Shown here: positions 1-9,067 of the stretch, one piece after another
Layout of the letters: each line of letters opens with the position of its first letter
Position numbering within the stretch: position 1 is the first letter of the stretch
Assembly: GCF_026965555.1 (NCBI RefSeq)
Contig: NZ_CP114040.1
Location: 7,600,001-7,664,000 of the forward strand
Length of the DNA stretch: 64,000 nt
Origin: Nannocystis punicea
GTDB lineage: Bacteria; Myxococcota_A; Polyangia; Nannocystales; Nannocystaceae
Direction of reading: 5' to 3'
Position numbers and translations under genes: made by a program
The notes under the pieces: generated by a model
What the model was told of the DNA's origin: nothing
Seen by the model: only the letters and a program-made list of their open reading frames with translations
Databases searched by the model: none

Positions 1-204
1 CAGCTCGACGGCCGAGGGGGTGAAGCGGTCGTCGAAGAGCTGCTCGAGCCGGGTGTCCCAGGTGCTCGCGCCAGTAGGCGCGCCGAGCTCGCCGCTGTTC
101 GACGCGCGACGGCAACCCGCGAGCGCGGACCACGAAGCCAACGACAACCCGAGCGCGATGCTGGCCCAAGGGCCAGGTCTCCGCGCTGCCCGACGAACGT
201 CCAT
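1..204 (-). CDS. Lipoprotein, N-terminal fragment (runs off window start)
   Basis: A 68-codon open frame reads leftward and leaves the window still open. It starts MDVRRAARRPGPW, followed by a hydrophobic stretch and the lipobox ALAGC (Cys 31), then a polar region containing WDTRLEQLF. This is a typical lipoprotein signal peptide, so the protein is probably membrane-anchored on the periplasmic side. The mature part is too short to classify. The start lies only 18 bp from the divergent start at 223 and has no clear ribosome site, so the true start could be further in. The reading is supported by the signal peptide alone. Confidence 0.5.
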   Translation of the reverse strand, partial: MDVRRAARRPGPWASIALGLSLASWSALAGCRRASNSGELGAPTGASTWDTRLEQLFDDRFTPSAVEL

Positions 205-222
205 CTATGAGGAGAGTAACGT

Positions 223-909
223 ATGCTCACGCCCGTGCGCACCCCTCTCCGCTCTGGCCTCGGACTCGCCCTCGCCGCGCTGTGCGCCTGCGCGAGCGGG
301 CCCCGGCCCTTCCCGCCGCCGGTGCCGGAGGTCCTGGCGAAGAACCAGGCCGCCGGCGATCCGCACGCCGGCCGCTTCACCTACGACGAGGCGGTCGCCG
401 GCCTCCCCGAGGGCTCGCGCCTGCTCGCCGTCCTCAGCACCGACGCCGGCGAGATCCACTGCGCGCTCGACCCCAGCGAGGCGCCGATCGCGGTGGCCAA
501 CTTCGTCGGCCTGGCCCGCGGCGTTCGCCCGTTCCAGGACACCCCGGACGGCCCCTGGCACACCGCGCCGTACTACGACGGCACCCCGGTCCACCGCGTC
601 CAGGACGGTGAATTCATCCAGACGGGTCGCCGCGGGACCGGTCCGGGCTTCGTCCTCCAGGACGAGATGTCTGCCGGACACGTGTTCGATCGCCCGGGCC
701 TGCTCGCGCTCGCCAACACCGGGGCGCCGCACACCAGCGCGGCCGAGTTCTTCATCTCGATCGCCCCGCTGACCCAGCTCAAGGGCAAGCACACCATCAT
801 CGGCTCGTGCGACTCCGAGGATGTCGTCCGCGAGCTGGCGCGCCGGGCCCTGGCCGATGCCGCGAATCCGCCGCAGATCCAGACGGTCACGATCCGGCGC
901 GAGCCGTGA
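223..909 (+). CDS. Cyclophilin-type peptidyl-prolyl isomerase lipoprotein, degenerate active site
   Basis: The protein has 228 aa. A GAGGAG ribosome site sits just before the ATG. Residues 1-25 form a signal peptide ending in a Cys pair that fits a lipobox (ALCAC). A cyclophilin fold follows from about residue 65: GEIHCALDPSEAPIAVANFV, then the active-site strand VHRVQDGEFIQTG and the AEFFIS strand. In active cyclophilins the segment reads FHRVIPGFMLQGG and SQFFI. Here the Arg and the Gln of the first are kept, but the Phe is Glu, and the Gln of the second is Glu. It may bind proline peptides weakly or act only as a chaperone. It lies 92 bp upstream of a paralogue with a canonical site. Confidence 0.85.
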   Translation: MLTPVRTPLRSGLGLALAALCACASGPRPFPPPVPEVLAKNQAAGDPHAGRFTYDEAVAGLPEGSRLLAVLSTDAGEIHCALDPSEAPIAVANFVGLARGVRPFQDTPDGPWHTAPYYDGTPVHRVQDGEFIQTGRRGTGPGFVLQDEMSAGHVFDRPGLLALANTGAPHTSAAEFFISIAPLTQLKGKHTIIGSCDSEDVVRELARRALADAANPPQIQTVTIRREP

Positions 910-1001
910 CCCGCGATCTTCCTCACGGCTCTGCGCTCGCAGATTCGCTGGCCACGGCGCGCGGTCGTGGGAAAACCCTCGCCGTCTACGGACCTACGAC
1001 C

Positions 1002-1871
1002 ATGCCCGAGATCTCGCACGTCCGCATCCTCTCCTACTCCTGTGCGCTGGTGCTTTCCGCCTGCGCCCCCGACGCCGACAAGACCGACGCCGGCAAGGCC
1101 GCGCCGACCAAGACCGAGGCCAAGAAGCCGGACGCCAAGGCGCCGGAAGCGAAGGCCCCGGAGGCCAAGGCCCCCGAGACCAAGCAAGAGCCCAAGACCG
1201 AGGCGCCGCCCGCCTCGAAGTTCAAGAAGGGCCAGATGGCGCGCCCGGGCCTCTCGCCGGCCGAGGTGCTCGAGTTCAACAAAGCCCAAGGCGACCCGAT
1301 GGGCGAGATCACCCTCGAGCAGGCGCTCGCCGGTGACGAGGCGCTCGCCGACAAGTCGAAGGGCAAGCTGTTCGCCACCCTCGACACCACGATGGGGCCG
1401 ATCCGCTGCGAGCTGTTCGAGGAGCAGACGCCGAAGACGGTCGCCAACTTCGTCGGCCTCGCGCGCGGCGTGCGGCCCTACTACGTCAAGAAGGAAGACA
1501 CCTGGAAGACGGGCAACTTCTACGACGGCACCCTGTTCCACCGCGTGATCCCCGGCTTCATGCTGCAGGGCGGCGACCCGCTCGGCACCGGCACCGGCGG
1601 CCCCGGCTTCCTCATCGTCGACGAGTTCGACAAGAGCCTGCGCCACAACGGCCCGGGCATCCTGTCGATGGCCAATCGCGGCCCCAACACCGGCAGCTCG
1701 CAGTTCTTCGTCACCGTCGCGGCCACGCCGCACCTCGACGACAAGCACGCGGTGTTCGGCAAGTGCGACTCCAAGAACGCGATCGCCATCAGCAAGGTCA
1801 AGACCCGCGCCGACCGCCCGCTCGACGACGTGAAGATCAACAAGGTCACGTTCGAGCGCGCCAAGAAGTGA
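1002..1871 (+). CDS. Cyclophilin-type peptidyl-prolyl isomerase lipoprotein
   Basis: The protein has 289 aa starting at ATG 1002. A short signal peptide ends in a lipobox (LSAC, Cys 20). Residues about 25-75 are a Lys/Ala/Glu/Pro-rich linker (repeats of EAKAP). The cyclophilin domain covers about 115-289. Its active-site motifs are canonical: FHRVIPGFMLQGGD, ANRGPNTGSSQFFV and HLDDKHAVFG. It is expected to catalyse cis-trans isomerisation of X-Pro bonds in proteins folding outside the inner membrane. It is a tandem paralogue of the preceding gene (shared NFVGLARGVRP). The linker would span the periplasm or peptidoglycan. Arrays of the 14-bp repeat follow its stop. Confidence 0.92.
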   Translation: MPEISHVRILSYSCALVLSACAPDADKTDAGKAAPTKTEAKKPDAKAPEAKAPEAKAPETKQEPKTEAPPASKFKKGQMARPGLSPAEVLEFNKAQGDPMGEITLEQALAGDEALADKSKGKLFATLDTTMGPIRCELFEEQTPKTVANFVGLARGVRPYYVKKEDTWKTGNFYDGTLFHRVIPGFMLQGGDPLGTGTGGPGFLIVDEFDKSLRHNGPGILSMANRGPNTGSSQFFVTVAATPHLDDKHAVFGKCDSKNAIAISKVKTRADRPLDDVKINKVTFERAKK

Positions 1872-1896
1872 GCGCGTCTCCACGGCATGGCCGCCT

Positions 1897-1938
1897 GGAC
1901 CTGTGCTTCGAGACAGGTCTAGACGGCCATGTGCCGTT
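1897..1938. repeat. 14-bp palindromic repeat array, 3 units
   Basis: Units GGACCTGTGCTTCG, AGACAGGTCTAGAC and GGCCATGTGCCGTT follow one another with a period of exactly 14 bp. The first two cores can pair (GACCTGT with ACAGGTC). Confidence 0.8.
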
Positions 1939-2006
1939 TCATCGCGCGCGGCCGGCGGGATGACGAGCGCTCTCAGGTGAGCTCCGGCGGTCGGCGGGCG
2001 TAGGTT

Positions 2007-2062
2007 TGGCATGTCCTCAAGGGCATGTGCGAATCGACATGCCCTGACGGACAGTATGATTC
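2007..2062. repeat. 14-bp palindromic repeat array, 4 units
   Basis: Units TGGCATGTCCTCAA, GGGCATGTGCGAAT, CGACATGCCCTGAC and GGACAGTATGATTC are in strict 14-bp register. They lie between the convergent cyclophilin and lon genes. Confidence 0.8.
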
Positions 2063-2176
2063 AACGCCGCGAGCCGCGATCGGCAGCTCGCGAACAAACT
2101 GACGGCGAGTGACCGATGCAGCGCCTCGGCGACTTCGCCGATGCCGCCCGACAAGCCCCAACTGCCCTTAAACGGC

Positions 2177-2209
2177 GAAGCCGCCGGAGACTCGCGTCCC
2201 GGCGGCTTC
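2177..2209 (-). terminator. GC-rich hairpin downstream of lon
   Basis: An 11-bp perfect inverted repeat (GAAGCCGCCGG / CCGGCGGCTTC) with an 11-nt loop lies 18 bp past the lon stop. There is no real T tract on either strand, so it is only terminator-like. It could serve both convergent genes. Confidence 0.6.
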
Positions 2210-2226
2210 GTTCACGCGGCTGCGCC

Positions 2227-4695
<2,469 letters not shown>

Positions 4696-4848
4696 GAAGG
4701 AGCCTGGCGGCAAACCTAGCATCCGGCCCAGGTGGGGTCAAACACCGCGCGTGCGCTGCCCCCCCGCGGCACACCTCGGCGCGACTCGAGACCGATGTGT
4801 GTGTCTCCAACGAGTCCGATCGGCCAGGCTCGTTTTGTGAGCCCTCGC

Positions 4849-5964
4849 TCACCCTCTCGGCGCGATGAACCACCGCCACAGCCGCGCGAGCGCGGCGCCG
4901 ACGAGCACACCCCAGGGCAGGCCGGGCGCGCCCGTGACGGCCAGCGCGAGCGCGACGACCTCGACGCGGACGTCGCTGTGCGACCACGGAGGGAGCCTCG
5001 CGCCGAGCCGCGCCGCGAACGCGTCGGCGCTCGGCAATTCGAAGCGCGGTCGCTCGCCGCGCAACACGTCCCGCGCGTGCGCCAGCGACAGAAATGCCGC
5101 GAACGCGCCGAAGCCGAGCAACACCAGGCCCGCGACGCTCGAGCGACCCGCCTCGGCGACCAGCGCGTAGGTCAACGCGGCGACGTAGGCCGCGTGCCCG
5201 AACGGCTGCACCGCGGGCGCGAGCCACTGCACGTCGGCCGCGCCCCCGCGCCCGCGGACCAGTCGCGCGAGCGCGGGCACCACGGCCGCGAGCTGCACCC
5301 CGATGCAGAGCAGCGCGGCCCCGAGGACGATCCCGAGCCGACCACCGAGCAGAGCGGCGGGCCCGGCGAGGACCGCCGTCACCGTGGCCGCGAGCTCGAT
5401 CTGTCCCAGCGGACGGCCGCCGTCGGCCAGGCGACTCACGATCGCGCGCAGCCACCCCGACGCGCTCGCGGCGCCCTCGACCGCGTCGCCGCGATCGCTC
5501 CAGATCACCGCCTCGAGCCGCGCCCGATCCTCGCCGTAAACATAGCGCGCGAGATCTGCGGGCCCGCGCTGCGGCGGCCACCGCATCTCCTCCGCGATCG
5601 GCAGCTCGGCCGGCACGCTCGCGAGGTGGCCGGTGCACCACGCACTCGGACGTCCGAGAGCGTCGCCGAGCGAGTAGCCCTCGTCGGCCGCGAGCGGGTG
5701 CTCGACCAGCGCCCGCAGCAGCGGCTCGGCGATCACCGCGCTCTCGAACGCCAGCAGCGCCGGGGCCGCGATCGGCTCGCCGGACGACACGACCCTCGCG
5801 CCATGTACGATCGAACATGTCCCCGGGGCCATGAGCACCTCGGCGAAGCCGGCGCGGCGGGCGGCGTCGGCGAGGCGGACCGCGGTGGTGGTGCCGAGCA
5901 CCGGGAGGGCGAGGTCGACCCGCGCCTCGGCGTCGGGCATGAGCACGAGGACGGGCGCGCTCAC
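4849..5964 (-). CDS. Membrane protein resembling a CDP-alcohol phosphatidyltransferase with a lost active site
   Basis: The protein has 371 aa from a GTG overlapping the stop of the HAD gene (GTGA), so the two are translationally coupled. About 190 soluble residues look like a decayed nucleotidyltransferase-type region. Hydrophobic segments follow (AATVTAVLAGPAALLGG, LGIVLGAALLCIGVQLAAVV and others). The layout 'variable N-domain, SxxxxLRAIVSRLADGG, membrane core' resembles bifunctional inositol-phosphate cytidylyltransferase / phosphatidyltransferase proteins. The metal-binding DGxxAR...GxxxDxxxD motif expected after the second helix is missing (AAVVPALARLVRG instead). I infer a pseudoenzyme; the family call is tentative. 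Residues near 45 (PGTCSIVHG) are encoded by a repeat array. Confidence 0.45.
   Translation of the reverse strand: MSAPVLVLMPDAEARVDLALPVLGTTTAVRLADAARRAGFAEVLMAPGTCSIVHGARVVSSGEPIAAPALLAFESAVIAEPLLRALVEHPLAADEGYSLGDALGRPSAWCTGHLASVPAELPIAEEMRWPPQRGPADLARYVYGEDRARLEAVIWSDRGDAVEGAASASGWLRAIVSRLADGGRPLGQIELAATVTAVLAGPAALLGGRLGIVLGAALLCIGVQLAAVVPALARLVRGRGGAADVQWLAPAVQPFGHAAYVAALTYALVAEAGRSSVAGLVLLGFGAFAAFLSLAHARDVLRGERPRFELPSADAFAARLGARLPPWSHSDVRVEVVALALAVTGAPGLPWGVLVGAALARLWRWFIAPRG
5799..5840. repeat. 14-bp palindromic repeat array inside a CDS, 3 units
   Basis: Units CGCCATGTACGATC, GAACATGTCCCCGG and GGCCATGAGCACCT are in 14-bp register, totalling 42 bp. That length keeps the frame of the host gene on the minus strand. 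Confidence 0.75.
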
Positions 5965-6647
5965 GACGTCATCACCGCCGCGAGGTCGCTCAGCTGCAGC
6001 CCGGCGAGCCCGGGGATCACGCGGTGGGCCGACTGTTGCCGCTGGTGCCCCGGCCGGCCTGGCGGCGGGTTGGCCGCCGCGGTCGCCAGCACCCGCATGC
6101 CGGCGGCCAGCCCGGCTGCGATCCCGGCCTCGCTGTCCTCGATCACCAGGCAGCGCTCCGGCGCCGCGCCGAGCCGCTGGGCGGCCAGGACATAGCCCTC
6201 CGGCGACGGCTTGCCGCGGGTCACGTCCTCCGCCCCGACGTAGAAGCGCAGCGCCGCGGCGATCTCGAGCACCGCCAGCGCTTGCACGATCTCCGCCCGC
6301 GACGAGCCGCTCACAATCGCCACCGGGATCCCGGCGGCGTGGGCCAGAGAGACCAGCTCGCGCGCCCCCTCGAGGACAGGAAGCCTCAACCCGGCGGCGA
6401 ACATCTCGTCCTTGGCGGCCGAGGTGCCGGCGAGGACTTCGGCCAGGGTGGTCCCCAGGCGCGCTTCCAATCGCAGCTCGGCGTAGATCTCCTGCCACGC
6501 GTGGCCAATCACGAACAGCTGTTCGGATTCGCTGAGTTCGAGCCCGCGTCCTGCGCAGAAGCGGACCAGGCCCTCGGTATGGATGTGCTCGCTGTGGACG
6601 AGGGTCCCGTCGAGGTCGAGGAGCAGCGCTTGCGGCAGGCCGATCAT
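5961..6647 (-). CDS. HAD-superfamily phosphatase (beta-phosphoglucomutase-like)
   Basis: The protein has 228 aa and all four HAD motifs: DLDGTLVHSE (nucleophile and acid Asp) at residues 11-20, SGSS for motif II, GKPSPEGY (Lys) for motif III and VIEDSEAGI (metal Asp) for motif IV. The cap is the small helical type found in beta-phosphoglucomutase and phosphoglycolate phosphatase relatives. It likely hydrolyses small sugar-phosphate or phosphoglycolate-type substrates in the cytoplasm. The specific substrate cannot be told. It is the first gene of a coupled pair with the membrane protein downstream, and its start is divergent from the sensor-kinase gene at 6697. Confidence 0.88.
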   Translation of the reverse strand: MIGLPQALLLDLDGTLVHSEHIHTEGLVRFCAGRGLELSESEQLFVIGHAWQEIYAELRLEARLGTTLAEVLAGTSAAKDEMFAAGLRLPVLEGARELVSLAHAAGIPVAIVSGSSRAEIVQALAVLEIAAALRFYVGAEDVTRGKPSPEGYVLAAQRLGAAPERCLVIEDSEAGIAAGLAAGMRVLATAAANPPPGRPGHQRQQSAHRVIPGLAGLQLSDLAAVMTS

Positions 6648-6696
6648 GCCGCGACAGGCTAACCGACCTCCGGCCCTGATACACTGTCACCTCCAG

Positions 6697-8583
6697 ATGC
6701 CTGACCCCGGCGATGAACGCTGCCTGCCCGCCCTCGCCGCGGCCTTGCGGAGCCTCCTGCTCCCCGGCGCGGGCGCGGCCGAGCGGGCGCTCGCGGCCTT
6801 CGCCGAGCCGCAGGGGCTCGACTTCGCCGCCTTCCTCGAGCCCAGCGGACTCGGCTTTGCCCCGCGCGGCGTGTGGATGCGCGAGCGTGGGGCGCCGCGC
6901 GGCGACGAGCTGCGGTTGCCCCCGCGCTGGCTCGAGGCGTTCGCCGAGGGCCGAGTCGTCAGCGCCCCGGCCGGCGAAGTGTCTCCACCCGAGCTCAAGC
7001 CGCTGCGACTGTTCGGCGCCCCTGCGCTGCTCGCCGCCCCCGCGCGCGGCGACGGCCTCGTCGGCGTGCTCCTGTTCGCCGCCTTCGGCCAGCGCTTCAC
7101 CTGGTCCGAAGGACATGCCCATTCGGCCAGCGCCCTGGCCGCCGCCCTGGCCGCCGCGCTCGTGCGCATCGACGAGACCGCCGCCGTCCTCGACCACCTG
7201 CCGCAGCGGATCGCCTGGAAGGACGGCCGCCTGCGCTACCGCGGGGCCAACCGCGCCTTCGCCCGCGCGGCCGGCCTCACCGGCGCCCAGCTGGCCGGCC
7301 GCACCGACCGCGAGTTGGTCCTGCGCCCCGAGCTGTGCGACGGCGGCGACGTCGCCCGGCGGCACGAGCGCGAGGTGCTCCAGAGCGGCCGGCCGCAGAT
7401 CGCCCGCATCGAGGCGACGCAGGTCGCGGCGGGGCGCGAGCAGTGGCTCGCGGTCAGCCGGATCCCGCTCACCGGCAACGACGGCAAGCCCTCGGGCGTG
7501 ATCGTCGTCAGCGAGGACATCACCGACCGCCTGCAGGCGGCCGCGCTGCTGCGCCACGCCGAGCGCACCGGCGCGGTCGCGCGGCTGGCCGCGGCGATGA
7601 GCGCCGACCTCCAGGCGCCGCTGACCGACATCGAGAACCTCGCCACCGACGAGCGGATCCGCGGCGCCGCGCGCAACGCCACCGACCTCGTGCGCCAGCT
7701 CGCCGCGTTCGCGCGCCGCCAGCTGGCCGACCCGATCGACGTCGCCCCCGCCACGCTGATCGCCCGCATGGGCAGCCTGCTCGCGCGCGTGCTCGGCGAC
7801 GGCCTCGCGCTCGACCTCCCGGTCGAGGGCCTGCGCAGCGCCGTCCGCGTCGACCCGCGCCAGCTCGAGCTGCTGGTCGTGGCCATCGTGCGACATGTCC
7901 GTTCGTACATGCCCCAAGGTTCCAAGCTCTCGATCGACGTCGCCCCGCAGACGCTCGGCCTCGAGCGCTCCCTGGGCTTCGGCCTGCCCGCCGGCGAGTA
8001 CGTCCGGATCCGCTTCCTCGCCTACCCCGTCGACTACGGCACCGCCGAGGAGAGCGAGGCCCTGCGCGCGCGCCTGGCCCTGGCGCAGACGATCGCCCGC
8101 CACGGCGGCGGCGCCCTGCGCCTCAACCGCGACGGCGAGTCGAGCTTCCGCGCCGGCCTCGACTCGCTGGCGATCGAGGTCGTCCTGCCGCGGGTGTTCA
8201 GCATCCCGCGCGTCGTCGACACGCCCCCCGCGCCCGACACCCGCGGCATCGAGTCGGTGCTGATCCTCGACGACGACCTCCACCTGCGCGGGGCCGTGGC
8301 CGCCGCCCTGCGCCAGCTCGGCTACACCGTCCACATCGCCGAGCACCTCGACGAGGCGCTGGCGATGCAGCGCCAGACGCGGCCGCCGCCGGCCCTGGCG
8401 CTGATCTCGTCCGAGCTGTCGGCCGGGACCGGCGAGGCCGCCCGCGCCCTGCAGAAGGCCCAGCCCGAGCTGCGCGTCCTGGTGCTGTCGCGCCACGCCG
8501 GCGGCGAGGGCGTGGTCGTGTCCGGCAGCTTCGAGGCCCTGGCCGCCCGCGTCCGCCAGGCCCTCGACACCCGCCCCGGCTGA
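6697..8583 (+). CDS. Degenerate hybrid sensor kinase (PAS / pseudokinase / pseudoreceiver)
   Basis: The protein has 628 aa from ATG 6697. An N-terminal GAF-like region (about 1-160) is followed by a PAS domain (about 165-285, with IAWKDGRLRYRGANRAF and ending EDITDR). The next segment aligns with a HisKA helix, but the phospho-His position is Ala 303 (RLAAAMSADLQAPL). The N-box asparagines are also lost (AIVRHVRSYMPQG where NARDAMP is usual). The C-terminal receiver keeps the acidic pocket (LILDDD), but the phospho-Asp is Ser (LISSELS, about residue 571). It is probably a non-catalytic scaffold or sensor partner for the intact kinase at 9068. Two 14-bp repeat arrays lie in frame, at 7097 and 7891. 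Confidence 0.75.
   Translation: MPDPGDERCLPALAAALRSLLLPGAGAAERALAAFAEPQGLDFAAFLEPSGLGFAPRGVWMRERGAPRGDELRLPPRWLEAFAEGRVVSAPAGEVSPPELKPLRLFGAPALLAAPARGDGLVGVLLFAAFGQRFTWSEGHAHSASALAAALAAALVRIDETAAVLDHLPQRIAWKDGRLRYRGANRAFARAAGLTGAQLAGRTDRELVLRPELCDGGDVARRHEREVLQSGRPQIARIEATQVAAGREQWLAVSRIPLTGNDGKPSGVIVVSEDITDRLQAAALLRHAERTGAVARLAAAMSADLQAPLTDIENLATDERIRGAARNATDLVRQLAAFARRQLADPIDVAPATLIARMGSLLARVLGDGLALDLPVEGLRSAVRVDPRQLELLVVAIVRHVRSYMPQGSKLSIDVAPQTLGLERSLGFGLPAGEYVRIRFLAYPVDYGTAEESEALRARLALAQTIARHGGGALRLNRDGESSFRAGLDSLAIEVVLPRVFSIPRVVDTPPAPDTRGIESVLILDDDLHLRGAVAAALRQLGYTVHIAEHLDEALAMQRQTRPPPALALISSELSAGTGEAARALQKAQPELRVLVLSRHAGGEGVVVSGSFEALAARVRQALDTRPG
7097..7124. repeat. 14-bp palindromic repeat, 2 units, intragenic
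   Basis: TCACCTGGTCCGAA and GGACATGCCCATTC lie in frame within the degenerate kinase gene and encode part of FTWSEGHAHSAS. Confidence 0.7.
7891..7918. repeat. 14-bp palindromic repeat, 2 units, intragenic at the N-box
   Basis: CGACATGTCCGTTC and GTACATGCCCCAAG encode RHVRSYMPQG, exactly where an active kinase would carry its ATP-binding N-box. Confidence 0.7.
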
Positions 8584-9067
8584 CGCGCGCGCCGGCGCGA
8601 GAGAAGCACGACGCCTGTCTGCAAGGACATGTCGTCGTAGGCATGTTCGAACGAACATGTCCATTCGAGCATGCTCTCTCGATCCTGCCCTCCGGAGCAT
8701 CCTCCCGCGCGCCGCGCTCGCCGCCGGGTCGGCGCGACCTCGCCCCCGATCTGCGCACGCGGACTGCGCACGCGGACACGCACGCGAGTTCGCCGGTGCT
8801 GGTTCGCCGTCGCGATTCGGGCGCGGTCCGGTCCGCATCGCGGGTCTGCGTCCGAACAACGCACAGCGGGCCCTGCGCGCCCTTGTGGGCCCGATCCGGC
8901 CCTGGAGATCTCCCCGCGCGCGTTGCTGGGGTGAGGCGCAAGAACAGCGTATCGAAGCGACCGCGGGGCCTGTCGGCGCGCGCGCCGCTGCGCGTGTTCG
9001 CGGCGAGTTTTGGTACACCTTGCCCAGCAACCGGTGATGACGGCGCAGGGGCACACGGGAGTTCGCA
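8584..9067. other. Intergenic region between two sensor-kinase genes
   Basis: This 484-bp stretch holds one 5-unit array of the 14-bp repeat (8611-8680). The rest is GC-rich sequence with short direct repeats of GCGCACGCGGAC near 8754-8775. I see no gene or RNA in it. The last 15 bp carry a GGGAG ribosome site for the TTG start at 9068. Confidence 0.6.
8611..8680. repeat. 14-bp palindromic repeat array, 5 units
   Basis: Five perfect-period units span 70 bp: ACGCCTGTCTGCAA, GGACATGTCGTCGT, AGGCATGTTCGAAC, GAACATGTCCATTC and GAGCATGCTCTCTC. Inside it CATGTTCG and CGAACATG form a perfect 8-bp inverted repeat. The array starts 27 bp after the preceding stop codon. Confidence 0.85.

Larger units (their letters stand above)
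1872..2226. other. Convergent intergenic region with two repeat arrays and a terminator hairpin
   Basis: This 355-bp gap lies between the 3' ends of the cyclophilin and lon genes. It holds no convincing gene. It contains two arrays of the 14-bp palindromic repeat (1897-1938 and 2007-2062) and a strong GC-rich hairpin at 2177-2209. Confidence 0.7.
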
